Shown here: positions 50,060 through 58,919 of the stretch, piece by piece
Layout: each line of letters begins with the position of its first letter
Position numbering within the stretch: the stretch's first letter is position 1
Source: CAYLPU01 sp964385635
GTDB lineage: Bacteria; Chloroflexota; Anaerolineae; B4-G1
Length of the DNA stretch: 64,000 nucleotides
Direction: 5' to 3'
Assembly (NCBI GenBank): GCA_964385635.1
Contig: CAYLPU010000008.1
Coordinates: forward strand, 1 to 64,000
Program-made: the position numbers and the translations under genes
The notes under the pieces: model-generated
Told to the model about the DNA's origin: nothing
What the model saw: the letters and a program-made list of their open reading frames with translations, nothing else
Databases searched by the model: none

Positions 50060-50490
50060 AGGTTGCTCCTTCGGCTGTGGGTTGCTCCTGATTATACTCA
50101 ATTCCGCCGCGAGCGCCAAGGCGACTGCCCGAATCCACGGCGATGGTTGTTGACTGACCCAAACATATACACAAAAAAAACCCGGCGCATCGGCCAACCG
50201 GGGAGTTTGGGGTCTGGACAGATGGGGAGTCTTTTCCCTGGTCAGGCGACCAGGGGTCGCTTCTCGCGGGCGTCAAGAAAAAACACCCCGGCTGACGCGC
50301 CGGGGTGCTTTAACGCGACAAGGTCAGTTGGACCTCCCCCTCGGGATCAGGCAGGTCACCAGCAGTTGAGACAATAACATCACGAGCACAGACGTTCTGA
50401 GCGAAGCCATGACAGACAAGGTAACACGCCCGACCTATGCAACCAGCCGGCGTGCCAGGCTCCGCCTTCTCTCCGGCTAATGTGCGCGCC
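50060..50490. other. 431-bp spacer with terminators
   Basis: No gene is seen. It contains AACCCGGCGCATCGGCCAAC and GGGGAGTTTGG (about 50178-50210), closely related to the terminator-like hairpin at 62999-63034, and the strong terminator at 50276-50308. Confidence 0.6.
50276..50308 (-). terminator. Terminator of the LysM gene
   Basis: A perfect 9-bp stem CACCCCGGC/GCCGGGGTG with a 6-nt loop, followed on the minus strand by TTTTTTC. It is placed to end transcripts from the LysM gene, and the plus strand has a short T-run as well. Confidence 0.8.
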
Positions 50491-50907
50491 TCAGTAGCAC
50501 GGAATGAACAGCCTCTGACCTGCCCAGATGCGGTTCATATTGTAGATACGGTTGGCCCTGGCGATGCTCCAGGCGCTCACGCCGTACGCGCGGCCAATGC
50601 CGAGCAGAGTGTTCCCATGCCGCACGGTGTAGTACGAGCCACACCGGTGCGGCTGGTAATAGGGCGACCCGGCCGGGATGTAGAGTCGCTGCCCGGCATA
50701 GATCTGGTTCGGGTTGGCGAGCCGGTTGGCCGAAGCAATGGCCCACGGGTTAACGTTGTAGAGCCGGCCAATGGAGAACAACGTCTCCCCTCGGACGACC
50801 CAGTGCCAGGTGGGCCCACACATCGCCGGGGCAGCAGCAACCGGTGTGACAACCATCAGAGAAAGGGCCAGGACAAACAGGGTGATCAGCAGGGCTTTGG
50901 TACGCAT
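50491..50907 (-). CDS. Secreted protein with two LysM domains
   Basis: A 138-aa protein with a signal peptide (about residues 1-26, ending VAAA) and two LysM peptidoglycan-binding domains: WHWVVRGETLFSIGRLYNV to YAGQRLYIP, and YYTVRHGNTLLGIGRAYGV to WAGQRLFIP. It would bind cell-wall or other GlcNAc polymers outside the membrane. The start at 50907 has AAGGAGG upstream. A five-unit 11-bp direct repeat at 51000-51048 lies about 95-140 bp upstream. Confidence 0.9.
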   Translation of the reverse strand: MRTKALLITLFVLALSLMVVTPVAAAPAMCGPTWHWVVRGETLFSIGRLYNVNPWAIASANRLANPNQIYAGQRLYIPAGSPYYQPHRCGSYYTVRHGNTLLGIGRAYGVSAWSIARANRIYNMNRIWAGQRLFIPCY

Positions 50908-50999
50908 GATAAACCTCCTTCTTTCGCACCCAATACCCAAAGCAGCATCAGCGTCGTGCTATGCTAACAACAGCTTACAGATTTCTCACCTTGTTTGAG

Positions 51000-51048
51000 T
51001 TACAACTTCATTACAGTTAAGTTACGACTTCGTTACAGTTAGGTTTCA
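51000..51048. promoter_or_regulatory. Five 11-bp direct repeats, OmpR/PhoB-type operator candidate
   Basis: TTACA at 51000, 51011 and 51033, TTACG at 51022 and TTTCA at 51044 follow one another with exactly 11-bp spacing (TTACA-N6). PHO boxes and other OmpR/PhoB-family sites have this helical-repeat geometry. It lies upstream of the LysM gene and downstream of the propeller gene, so it probably controls the former. Confidence 0.6.
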
Positions 51049-51160
51049 ACTTCGTCGACGCCAACGGTTCAGATGCCGTCACTCGCCATTGAGTGTAGAT
51101 TGTGCACACAGGGTGGATAAGGTAGCCTGAGATATTCTAAGTCGTTACGTTTCCCGCAGG

Positions 51161-53185
51161 TCAGTCCGGCGGCAGATAGCGGGAGACGCCGCCCCCGGTG
51201 CCGAACCACAGCGCGCCGTCGGAAGCCACGGCGATGGATAGGACGCTATTGCTCACCAGACCATCGTCGGTGATGAACGTGGTCCAGGCCTCGCCGTCGA
51301 AGCGGGAAACGCCGCCACCGGTACCGAACCACAGCGCGCCATCGGAAGCCACGGCGATGGATAGGACGCTATTATCCGCCAGGCCATCGTCGGCGGTGTA
51401 CGTGGTCCAGGTCTCGCCGTCGAAGCGGGAGACGCCCTTCCCAGTGCCGAACCACAGCGCGCCGTCGGGAGCCACGGCGATAGACCCGACGTAACTGTGC
51501 GCCGGCAGGTCAACGCCGATGGTGTGGGTGGTCCAGGTCTCGCCATCGAAGCGGGAGACATCACTGCCAAAGGTGCCGAACCACAGCGCGCCGTCCGGGG
51601 CCACGGCGATGGACCAGGTAGGATTATTCACCAGGCCATCGTCTTCGGTGTAGGTGGTCCAGGTCTCGCCGTCGAAGCGGGAGACGCCCCAGCCGGTGCC
51701 GAACCACAGCGCGCCGTCAGGAGCCACGACGATGGAGCGGACATCGCCGCTCCTCCCCAGACCGTCGTCGGTGGTGTAGGAGGTCCAGGCCTCGCCGTCA
51801 AAACGGAAAACGCCGCCGCCCTTGGTGCCGAACCACAGCGCGCCGTCCGGGGCCACGGCGATGCACGAGACGGGATACTGGTGGCGGCCGTGGGCGGTGG
51901 GGTAGGTGGTCCAGGTCTCCCCGTCAAAGCGAGAGGCTCCGCGCCAGGCGCCGAACCACAGCGCGCCATCGGGGGCCACGGCGATGGCTCCGACGTCATT
52001 CGCCGCCGGGCCGTCGGTGGTGGCGTAGGTAGTCCAGGCTTCGCCCTGAGGCTCAGCCCGAAGGGTCTCGCCGTCGAAGCGAGATACGCCACCCTGGGTG
52101 CCGAACCACAGCGCGCCGTCGGGGGCCACGGCGATGGAGGTGACGATGTCGCTCGCCAGGCCGTCGGCAGCGGTATAGGTGGTCCAGGTCTCGCCGTCGA
52201 AGCGGGAGACGCCCCCTCGGCGCAGCCAGGCGAACCACAGCGCGCCGTCAGGAGCCACGGCGATGGACGCGACTTCAGTTGTTGAACCCTCGATAGTATA
52301 GGTGGTCCAGGTCTCGCCATCGAAGCGGGAGATGCCCTCCCAGATGCCGAACCACAGTGCGCCGTCGAGAGCCACGACGATGGATGAGACACCTCGGCCC
52401 GCCAGGCCGTCGTCGGTGGTGTAGGTGGTCCAGGCCTCGCCGTCGAAGCGGGAGACGCCACCGTCCGAGGCGCCGAACCACAGCGCGCCGTCGGGGGCCA
52501 CGGCGATGGACAGGACATCATTGCCCGCCAGGCCATCGTCGGTGGTGTAGGTGGTCCAGGCTTCGCCCTGAGGCTCAGCCCGAAGGGTCTCGCCGTCGAA
52601 ACGGGAGACGCCCTCTCTAGTGCCGAACCACAGCGCGCCATCGGGGGCCACGGCGATGGACGCGACGAAATTGTCCGCCAGGCCGTCGTCGGCGGTGTAG
52701 GTGGTCCAGGTCTCACCGTCGAAGCGGGAGATGCCCTTCCCAGTGCCGAACCACAGCGCGCCGTCGGGTGCCACGGCGATAGAATAGACGCTATTGTCCG
52801 CCAGGCCATCGTTCACTGTGTACCTGGTGTACGTGCCATCAGCCGGGTCCCACCGGACGACTCCGCCACCCGCGCTCGCGGTCCACAGGTTGCCGTCGCG
52901 GTCAAAGACCATATCAAACACATAATTCGCGTCAGTGTACGAGGTCCAGCCAGGATGCGGATCGGGCACCGGTGTGGGGGTGGGCGGAACCGGCGTCGCG
53001 GTAGCGGTTGGCGCAGGCGGGCTGGTGGGAGTGGAAGTGGGTGCAGGTAGGCTGGTAGGCTCGGCAGTAGAGGTCGGCGTTGAGATTGGTGCGCACGCCG
53101 TCACGAGCAAAATCAGCACAACCAGTACTGCAAGTGTGGTTTGAAGCAGTCCATAGTTCATCGGTACTACCTTCTTCAGTTTCAT
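51161..53185 (-). CDS. Lipoprotein with two-component-regulator-type beta-propellers
   Basis: A 674-aa protein. A signal with the lipobox-like LVTAC (Cys near residue 31) and a Thr/Pro-rich linker lead into about 14 blades of the type SIAVAPDGALWFGTxxGVSRFDGETWTTYTxxDGLxxN, the reg_prop repeat known from hybrid two-component sensors. No kinase domain follows, so it is a stand-alone periplasmic or surface propeller. The blades are highly alike at the DNA level, which indicates recent duplication. Two blades carry the same 9-residue insert LRAEPQGEA. AAGGAG lies 10 nt upstream of the start. Confidence 0.88.
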   Translation of the reverse strand: MKLKKVVPMNYGLLQTTLAVLVVLILLVTACAPISTPTSTAEPTSLPAPTSTPTSPPAPTATATPVPPTPTPVPDPHPGWTSYTDANYVFDMVFDRDGNLWTASAGGGVVRWDPADGTYTRYTVNDGLADNSVYSIAVAPDGALWFGTGKGISRFDGETWTTYTADDGLADNFVASIAVAPDGALWFGTREGVSRFDGETLRAEPQGEAWTTYTTDDGLAGNDVLSIAVAPDGALWFGASDGGVSRFDGEAWTTYTTDDGLAGRGVSSIVVALDGALWFGIWEGISRFDGETWTTYTIEGSTTEVASIAVAPDGALWFAWLRRGGVSRFDGETWTTYTAADGLASDIVTSIAVAPDGALWFGTQGGVSRFDGETLRAEPQGEAWTTYATTDGPAANDVGAIAVAPDGALWFGAWRGASRFDGETWTTYPTAHGRHQYPVSCIAVAPDGALWFGTKGGGVFRFDGEAWTSYTTDDGLGRSGDVRSIVVAPDGALWFGTGWGVSRFDGETWTTYTEDDGLVNNPTWSIAVAPDGALWFGTFGSDVSRFDGETWTTHTIGVDLPAHSYVGSIAVAPDGALWFGTGKGVSRFDGETWTTYTADDGLADNSVLSIAVASDGALWFGTGGGVSRFDGEAWTTFITDDGLVSNSVLSIAVASDGALWFGTGGGVSRYLPPD

Positions 53186-53224
53186 TTCTCGTCATCTCCT
53201 TTTCTTGTTTTGGTCTAAACAGTT

Positions 53225-54982
53225 TCATGGCCGGCTGAATAATTCCTCCAGACGGTCCACAATAATCTGGCAGCCGTTCACGTCGGAAACGCCGCACTGC
53301 ACCTCTCCCCATATCTGGATGTCAGGTGGAGGATCGGTAAGCTTATCCATACTCCGCAAGTCCTCCAGCGCGGCTTCCAACGCTTCATCGGCGCCCCGAA
53401 TCCCGTATTGAATGCCGAAAGGACCGTAAGAGTCCAGAATGAAGCAGTCATCGAACCCCCCCAGGCCGCGGCCAAAGAAGTACCGCCCTTCCCATCCCTC
53501 CACGGGGTTGGGATCGGGATAAGGGCCTGCCCCCTCCGGGATGACGCGGGTGACGGTGACCTGGCAGCCGTCGTAGTCGGGCACCCCACAAGCGATCGCG
53601 CCCCAGAAGTGGGCGTTGGTGTCGCTGTCGCGCAGTCCCTCGATTTCGGTCTCCAAAGCGGCGTCGGCGCCGGTCAGGCCCACGTCGCCAGCGCCCAGGG
53701 GGAGCAGGCGGAGAAAGTCGTCGTATCGCGCATCAGCAGGGAGGCCAACGACCTGCCCATACCAGCCGACCACTAGGGACCCGTAGTGAACGCCCAACAG
53801 GGGTGATTCTTCAGATACGAGTTCAAAACGTTTCACCCTGATCCCGCAACCACCGTAGCTGGGAACGCCGCACTGAATCTCCCCCCATATTCGAATGATT
53901 GCAGACGTGTCCCGCAAATCCTCCAGTTGGGTCTGCAGCACTTCGTCGGCGCCTTGCAACCCGTATCGGACGGGGAAGGGACCATCCAGAACAAAGTAGT
54001 CGTCGAACTGGGCCATGCCGGGAACAGAGAAGAACTGACCCTGCCAGCCTTCGACCGGGTCGGGGTCGAAGCGAGGGCCTGGCGGCGTGCCGGGGTCCAG
54101 GCGGATCACGACGAGCTGGCAGCCGCCGTAGTCGGGTGCGTCGCAGGTGAGCGTACCCCAGAAGTGGGCATACTTGCCAGGTTCTTCCTTGTCGCGCAGG
54201 GCCACGATCTCGGCCTCAACGTCGGCGTCGGCGCCGGTCAGGCCGATCTCGCCGATCCCTTCGGGCTCCAAGACGAGGTAGTCGTCGAACTGACCGCCAG
54301 CCGGCAGGCTGACGACGCGGCCGAGCCAGCCCACGACGGTGATCTCCGTTGGCGGCGGAGCGGGCGCTGGGGTATCCACGGTGTCTTCTGGAGGAAGGAC
54401 GCCCATGCAACGCCAGTTTATCTCTGCCTGTCTTGTTCTCACGTTGACGACACATGCAGGATTGCATCCCTCCTTCTCCACATCCAGATCGATCCACCAG
54501 GTGGCCGTCCAGTCGTTGTAGAGGGCATTCTCCAGAAGCGGTCCTGCCTCGCCGCACTCGCTGTTGGCCGCGATCTCTCTGGCCTCTGCCTCACTCATCG
54601 TTTCGGCCAGCGCTGGATCGGCTCCGATGGTAAAGTGACAGATCGCCTCGTGGCGCCTGCTGTAGCTAAAGTAGGCCTCGGTGACACCCACGGCGCGGGC
54701 GCGGAAGATAAAGACCTCCTCGCCTGCGGCGTCGTCGGCGGTGCGGTCTACCAGCTCAAGCAGCGCCTCGCTATACTCCACCTCCCACTCGTTGCCACTG
54801 GAGAGATCCGTTTCGAGCGCGAGCGTGTAGGTCTCGCCCTCCCGCAACTCGACCGAATGACTGACTGGCCGCGGCCCGGTCGTCGGCGGTGCGACAGGCT
54901 CAACCGTGGCCGGCCCGCAGCCGCCCAAGATCAACGCGCTCAGAATGAGCGCCAATCCTACAACATACAGTTTGCTTCTCAT
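53225..54982 (-). CDS. Lipoprotein with chagasin-like domain and four FDDYF repeats
   Basis: A 585-aa lipoprotein. The signal ends with lipobox ILGGC. A domain of about 90 residues (VELREGETYTLALETDL, SSGNEWEVEY, RARAVGVTEAYFSY) resembles the chagasin/I42 cysteine-protease inhibitor, although the NPTTGY loop is changed to SSGNEW. After a linker come four repeats of about 90 residues with QFDDYxxL cores and Cys-containing ends (TLTCDAPDYGGCQLVVIRL), family unknown, also found in the next gene. The start at 54982 has GAGGAG upstream. Inhibitor function is inferred from weak similarity. Confidence 0.75.
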   Translation of the reverse strand: MRSKLYVVGLALILSALILGGCGPATVEPVAPPTTGPRPVSHSVELREGETYTLALETDLSSGNEWEVEYSEALLELVDRTADDAAGEEVFIFRARAVGVTEAYFSYSRRHEAICHFTIGADPALAETMSEAEAREIAANSECGEAGPLLENALYNDWTATWWIDLDVEKEGCNPACVVNVRTRQAEINWRCMGVLPPEDTVDTPAPAPPPTEITVVGWLGRVVSLPAGGQFDDYLVLEPEGIGEIGLTGADADVEAEIVALRDKEEPGKYAHFWGTLTCDAPDYGGCQLVVIRLDPGTPPGPRFDPDPVEGWQGQFFSVPGMAQFDDYFVLDGPFPVRYGLQGADEVLQTQLEDLRDTSAIIRIWGEIQCGVPSYGGCGIRVKRFELVSEESPLLGVHYGSLVVGWYGQVVGLPADARYDDFLRLLPLGAGDVGLTGADAALETEIEGLRDSDTNAHFWGAIACGVPDYDGCQVTVTRVIPEGAGPYPDPNPVEGWEGRYFFGRGLGGFDDCFILDSYGPFGIQYGIRGADEALEAALEDLRSMDKLTDPPPDIQIWGEVQCGVSDVNGCQIIVDRLEELFSRP

Positions 54983-54993
54983 TTCTTGTCTCC

Positions 54994-57060
54994 TCACTTT
55001 GTCTTCCCCCACACCTCAATCTCGGCCAGGCAGGTATCGTCGTGCCGGGAGCCGGGGTAGACCTCTCCGATGACGATTTTGACAAAGGTGGTCTCAATAC
55101 TCGGGCCGGGGGCGCGAGCCAGAACGATCCTCTGCATTCCGCGGGTGTCGGAGAGATCCATTTCGATCTGCTCTCCGTTGGAAAAGACAAAGGTCACCCG
55201 CTTGATCCGGTTATTGGCATAAAAGATGTCGGCGTCGCGGTCGTAGCCCACGTCCAGGTTGATGTACTGAATCTCGACGGTTCCGGGGAAGGAGAGCTGT
55301 ATCCATTCGCCAAGACCCGGCCCAGCAACACCCTCCACCCAGGAGGTCTCAAGCGCACTATCCATCGCCATCCAAGATTGATACTGGCCTCCACGATCCG
55401 TAGGAAGATGCGAAGACGCGTTAGACGTGGCAAAGGGCATAAGATTCCTGGCCTCCGCCGCCGGCCCCGATACGGCTTCGATCCGTTCCACTTGAATCTG
55501 GCGACCCTCTACGTCGGGGATACCGGTGAGCAACTGGCCCCACACCTGCACCTGCGCACCTGTCCACCGGTACTGCTCGATCTGCTGGCGCATGGTGGCG
55601 TCCGCGTTCATCGCCTCAATACCGAAGCGCTGGCCGTCGTTGCGCTCAAAGTAGTCGTCGCACTGGGAGCCCCATAAGAACTTGCCAATCATGCCAATCC
55701 AGCCCTCCACCGGCTCCTCTGTGGTCGGAGGTGGCGTCGGGACCTCCTGGACCTCGAGCCGGGTCACCTGAATCTGGGTAGCGTTATAGTCGGGGACGTC
55801 GTGATGCAGAGTGCCCCACACGTGGACTGTCGTGCCCGTGTCACGCAAGGTCACGATCTGAGCCTGGATATCCGGATTCAGAGACTCGATACCATACTGG
55901 CCTCCATCCACGATTTGTCTTTGGAAGTAATCGTCGAACTGCGAGCCGGGAGGATTGCTGACGATCTCGCCCCACCAGTTCTCCACCGGTTCCGTCCGAC
56001 TTTCCACCGTTGTTGGCGCGGGCGTGGGCACAGGTGCAGGCGTGGGTGCAGGCGCAGGTTGGCCTACGACCTCGACGCGGTTCACGACGATCTCTGTGCC
56101 GAAGGCATCAATGGCGGGGCACACAAGTTCCCCCCACACGCGGACGATGGTCCCCGTATCGCGCAGGCCTGCCAACTGGGCGGCGATTGCAGAGTCGAGG
56201 CTGTCAATGCCATATCCCACGGGGAAGTCACCCGCCAGGATAAAGTTGTCGTCGAACTGAGACCCTGGGGAAGTACCGACGATGGTGCCCTCCCAGCCCT
56301 CTACGGGGTCGGGGTCGAAGGACGGGCCCGGCCTGGCCTCGCGCAAGCGGGTCACGACGAGCTGGCAGCCGCCGTAGTCGAGCACGGGGCAGGTGAGCGT
56401 ACCCCAGAAGTGAGCATAGGTGGTGCTGTCGCGCAGCATCTGGATCTGGGCCGCGACGGTGTTGTCGGCGCCCTCCACACCGATCTCGCCAGCCCCCTCG
56501 GGTTCCAAGGCGAGGTAGTCGTCGAACTGACCGCCGGCCGGCAGGCTGACGACACGGCCCATCCAGCCCACGACGGCCTGTCCAGCAGAGGGAGCGAGCG
56601 TCTCCGTCACCTGCCCCGCTGCGTCTACTTCTCCCTCCCACTGGAACCCGGTGACCGGGTTAGCCACGACGACCTGGTAGACGACCTGTTCAGGCAGCAC
56701 GATCGGATAGGTGATCGTGACCACCCAGTCCTCGGCCGTGTACTGGCAGGTTACCGAGCCGACCAGCCCTTCTGGAGTAATGTCTTCCTCCGTCCAGGTC
56801 AGCCCCAGTGCGGGAGCCTGCTCGCCATAGCGTCCGCTGATGAAAGCCAGGGCCACGTCGCGGGCGGCCCGGACCTCGTCTGGGGTTTCCTCGGCGGCCT
56901 CCGTCGGAGTGGCCGTTGGGGTTATATGCCCCCCTTCGGGCATCGGAGACACAGATGGCTCTACGATGATCGCCGGAGGAGTAGTGGGTGACACGCAGCC
57001 ACCAATGACCACAGTGCTTAGAATGAGCATCAATACCAAAAGATACAGTTTACCTTTCAT
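54994..57060 (-). CDS. Lipoprotein with FDDYF repeats and C-terminal discoidin-like glycan-binding domain
   Basis: A 688-aa lipoprotein (lipobox VIGGC). It has a small N-terminal domain, then four copies of the FDDYF repeat shared with the downstream paralogue (VGWMGRVVSLPAGGQFDDYL and relatives), separated by Pro/Ala-rich linkers. The C-terminal 150 residues (FATSNASSHLPTDRGGQYQS, QLSFPGTVEIQYINLDVGYD) look like the F5/8-type or NADase-type glycan-binding domain. It lies 11 bp from the next gene, so the two are probably one operon. It likely binds extracellular carbohydrate. Confidence 0.78.
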   Translation of the reverse strand: MKGKLYLLVLMLILSTVVIGGCVSPTTPPAIIVEPSVSPMPEGGHITPTATPTEAAEETPDEVRAARDVALAFISGRYGEQAPALGLTWTEEDITPEGLVGSVTCQYTAEDWVVTITYPIVLPEQVVYQVVVANPVTGFQWEGEVDAAGQVTETLAPSAGQAVVGWMGRVVSLPAGGQFDDYLALEPEGAGEIGVEGADNTVAAQIQMLRDSTTYAHFWGTLTCPVLDYGGCQLVVTRLREARPGPSFDPDPVEGWEGTIVGTSPGSQFDDNFILAGDFPVGYGIDSLDSAIAAQLAGLRDTGTIVRVWGELVCPAIDAFGTEIVVNRVEVVGQPAPAPTPAPVPTPAPTTVESRTEPVENWWGEIVSNPPGSQFDDYFQRQIVDGGQYGIESLNPDIQAQIVTLRDTGTTVHVWGTLHHDVPDYNATQIQVTRLEVQEVPTPPPTTEEPVEGWIGMIGKFLWGSQCDDYFERNDGQRFGIEAMNADATMRQQIEQYRWTGAQVQVWGQLLTGIPDVEGRQIQVERIEAVSGPAAEARNLMPFATSNASSHLPTDRGGQYQSWMAMDSALETSWVEGVAGPGLGEWIQLSFPGTVEIQYINLDVGYDRDADIFYANNRIKRVTFVFSNGEQIEMDLSDTRGMQRIVLARAPGPSIETTFVKIVIGEVYPGSRHDDTCLAEIEVWGKTK

Positions 57061-57092
57061 TTCTTACCCCCTTTTCCTGGTATACATCAGGT

Positions 57093-57251
57093 GTAACTGC
57101 TCAGGCTCTTCCCAAAACAGGCACAAATAGCACACGGATACACACAGATGAACTGGCCGCATCCGTTGACACGGGTTCTCACAGGTTTTTTATCTTTATC
57201 TGCGTACATCCGTATGATCCGTGTTCTATTTATGACTGGCTGAGCAGTTAC
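57093..57251. mobile_element. Complete MITE with 12-bp perfect TIRs and 8-bp target duplication
   Basis: A 159-bp element bounded by GTAACTGCTCAG and CTGAGCAGTTAC. The flanks CATCAGGT (57085-57092) and CATCAGGT (57252-57259) are identical 8-bp target duplications. It encodes nothing. The GTAA ends and 8-bp duplications resemble IS66-family elements, which might supply the transposase. It has landed directly at the stop codon of the serpin gene at 57254. Another copy starts this window. Confidence 0.9.
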
Positions 57252-57253
57252 CA

Positions 57254-58531
57254 TCAGGTTGACTTTGCCTTCGGGTTGACGACGCGTCCGACAAACAGTA
57301 TTGCGTTGGTCTCAATGTCGCGGATGAGAAATATGAAGGGACGGTCAACGGTGACCTCAACTCCCTTCTCTACCGGCACTGCTACCGCGGTGGCTGCTGC
57401 CGCTTCTGTGCCTGCCTCATCCACAGAGACAAACGCCTTGTGGATCACCGCTTCGATGAACAGGTCACGGCTGCCGGTCATTCCGGAGAAATCCGCAGCA
57501 CCGGTGAAGGCATCCGGCATACCCATCGCAGCGAGAGTCTCTACTAGACTGAAGCCCGATTCGAATTCGAATTTCGGCATGGTCAGAGCGACCTGCCTGT
57601 GTGCCAGGCTCTCCAAGATGGCGTTCAACCGCCCAGCGTCCAGCGCCCCTTCAAACGGTTCAAACTTGCCCACCGCAGGAAGCAAGATCACCATCGAGAG
57701 TTCCCCGCCGTCGTACGGCAGTTCGACTGCCTGATACCCTTCGCCCTCGGCATAACCGAAGGGCGCGGTTTGCGTCATCATCGGCACAGTGACTTGGCCG
57801 CCGTCAAGCAGATAGAACGTGCCAGCAGCGGTCAGATCCTCTCTGAAGGGATACTGCCACGCCGCATTGAAGTAGATGGCGTTGGTGAGCACCAGCCGCG
57901 TCAACTCGTCAATGACGCCCTGCGGAATCAGGTCTTCTATCCTGCCCTCCGTCTGGTCGCTGACCCAATCGTTGATGGTGACACGGGACTCTTCCGGCGC
58001 GTTCACAAAATCGAGGGGTCTCAGCCCGGCGCCGTAGTTTTCGGCCAGGACGTCGAGGAATTCGGAGAGGAACTGGAAGTCCTCTTGACCCCAGGTGGCG
58101 TTGACGATGTTCAGCCGGAAGCCCTCTCCATCCTTACCCTCGGCACCTTCACCCCGACGGGCGAGTGCGAGGTCCAGACCGTTGAATGTGGGATGCAGGC
58201 GGTCTTGCGGGAGGATGAAGTAGAGGATTTCCGCCATCTGTTGCTCGGTCTCACCGCGAGCGCCGGCATACGTCATCGCCAGTGCTAGAGAGATGCTGTG
58301 TGGAGAGTAGAACAGGTTGTCATTCTCCTCATCTTCCCTAAGGATCTGGTAGAGATCGAAGGCGAAGGCACAGTTTCCGCTGACCAGGTCCGCCAGATCC
58401 GGGGCAGCCACGTCGGGTGAGGTCATCCGCTGTTTTGCCGACCGTGCGATCTCCGGCCCATTGCCGCAGCCACTGACGATCAATGTACTCAGGATGAGCA
58501 CGAGTCCCAAGATAGATAGTTTGCTCTTCAT
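57254..58531 (-). CDS. Serpin lipoprotein 1
   Basis: A 425-aa serpin, a suicide inhibitor of serine or cysteine proteases. A lipoprotein signal (lipobox IVSGC) anchors it to the membrane. Serpin-core features include NLFYSPHSISLALAMTYAGA, NAIYFNAAWQYPF and the C-terminal DRPFIFLIRDIETNAILFVG. The hinge before the reactive loop, VDEAGTEAAAATA, has the small residues needed for inhibitory insertion; the loop continues VAVPVEKGVEVTV. The start at 58531 has AGGAGG upstream; the upstream frame to 58561 lacks one. The MITE inserted at its stop left the frame intact. Confidence 0.93.
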   Translation of the reverse strand: MKSKLSILGLVLILSTLIVSGCGNGPEIARSAKQRMTSPDVAAPDLADLVSGNCAFAFDLYQILREDEENDNLFYSPHSISLALAMTYAGARGETEQQMAEILYFILPQDRLHPTFNGLDLALARRGEGAEGKDGEGFRLNIVNATWGQEDFQFLSEFLDVLAENYGAGLRPLDFVNAPEESRVTINDWVSDQTEGRIEDLIPQGVIDELTRLVLTNAIYFNAAWQYPFREDLTAAGTFYLLDGGQVTVPMMTQTAPFGYAEGEGYQAVELPYDGGELSMVILLPAVGKFEPFEGALDAGRLNAILESLAHRQVALTMPKFEFESGFSLVETLAAMGMPDAFTGAADFSGMTGSRDLFIEAVIHKAFVSVDEAGTEAAAATAVAVPVEKGVEVTVDRPFIFLIRDIETNAILFVGRVVNPKAKST

Positions 58532-58564
58532 CTCTCGCCTCCTGGTATTATAGTTTTCCATGTT

Positions 58565-58919
58565 CTAACCAGATTTGGGAGCCAAAAAGGCTCCCACGCC
58601 CCCGCCGACAGTTCCCACAACCACTAGCACTACGCCAGCCAAGGTCGTATTCGGTGCCCAACGGCTAACTACGATGGCTACGAGCAGTACGACCAGACCG
58701 GCGCCGAGTCCACTCAAAGCGCCAGGGCGCATGCTATCGATCTGCCCCAGCCGGGGCAGCAAGGTGCCCACCGGCTATCGGGCACAGAAATGCTACCAGC
58801 CCCGTCAGCAGCCAGGGAAAGTTGTCCCGATAGATGCCGTTCAAGACAATAAAAGCAATGGCCCACGAGAATAGGGTTACCAAGGCTCCAGCAACAACGG
58901 CTATGATTTTCGTCTTCAT
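58565..58919 (-). pseudogene. Four-helix membrane protein, split by a 1-nt frameshift
   Basis: Frame 1 (from ATG 58919, GGAGG upstream) encodes MKTKIIAVVAGALVTLF onward with two transmembrane helices and reaches CPIAGGHLAA; a second frame then continues with RLGQIDSMRPGALSGLGAG and two more helices to 58565. Removing one base from the CCCC run (58753-58756) joins them into GGHLAARLGQIDS. This may be a sequencing error rather than a real mutation. It lies 33 bp before the serpin gene and after an ECF-type promoter, so it is probably the first gene of that unit. Confidence 0.65.

Noticed and set aside
51497..52809. Frames on both strands over the propeller gene
   Set aside because: They are alternative readings of the blade repeats. 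The 674-aa frame has a signal, lipobox and canonical blades.
51161..52820. CRISPR-like regular repeats
   Set aside because: The repeats here, and those at 18799-19230, are in coding frames with degenerate units and no unique spacers; no cas gene is present.
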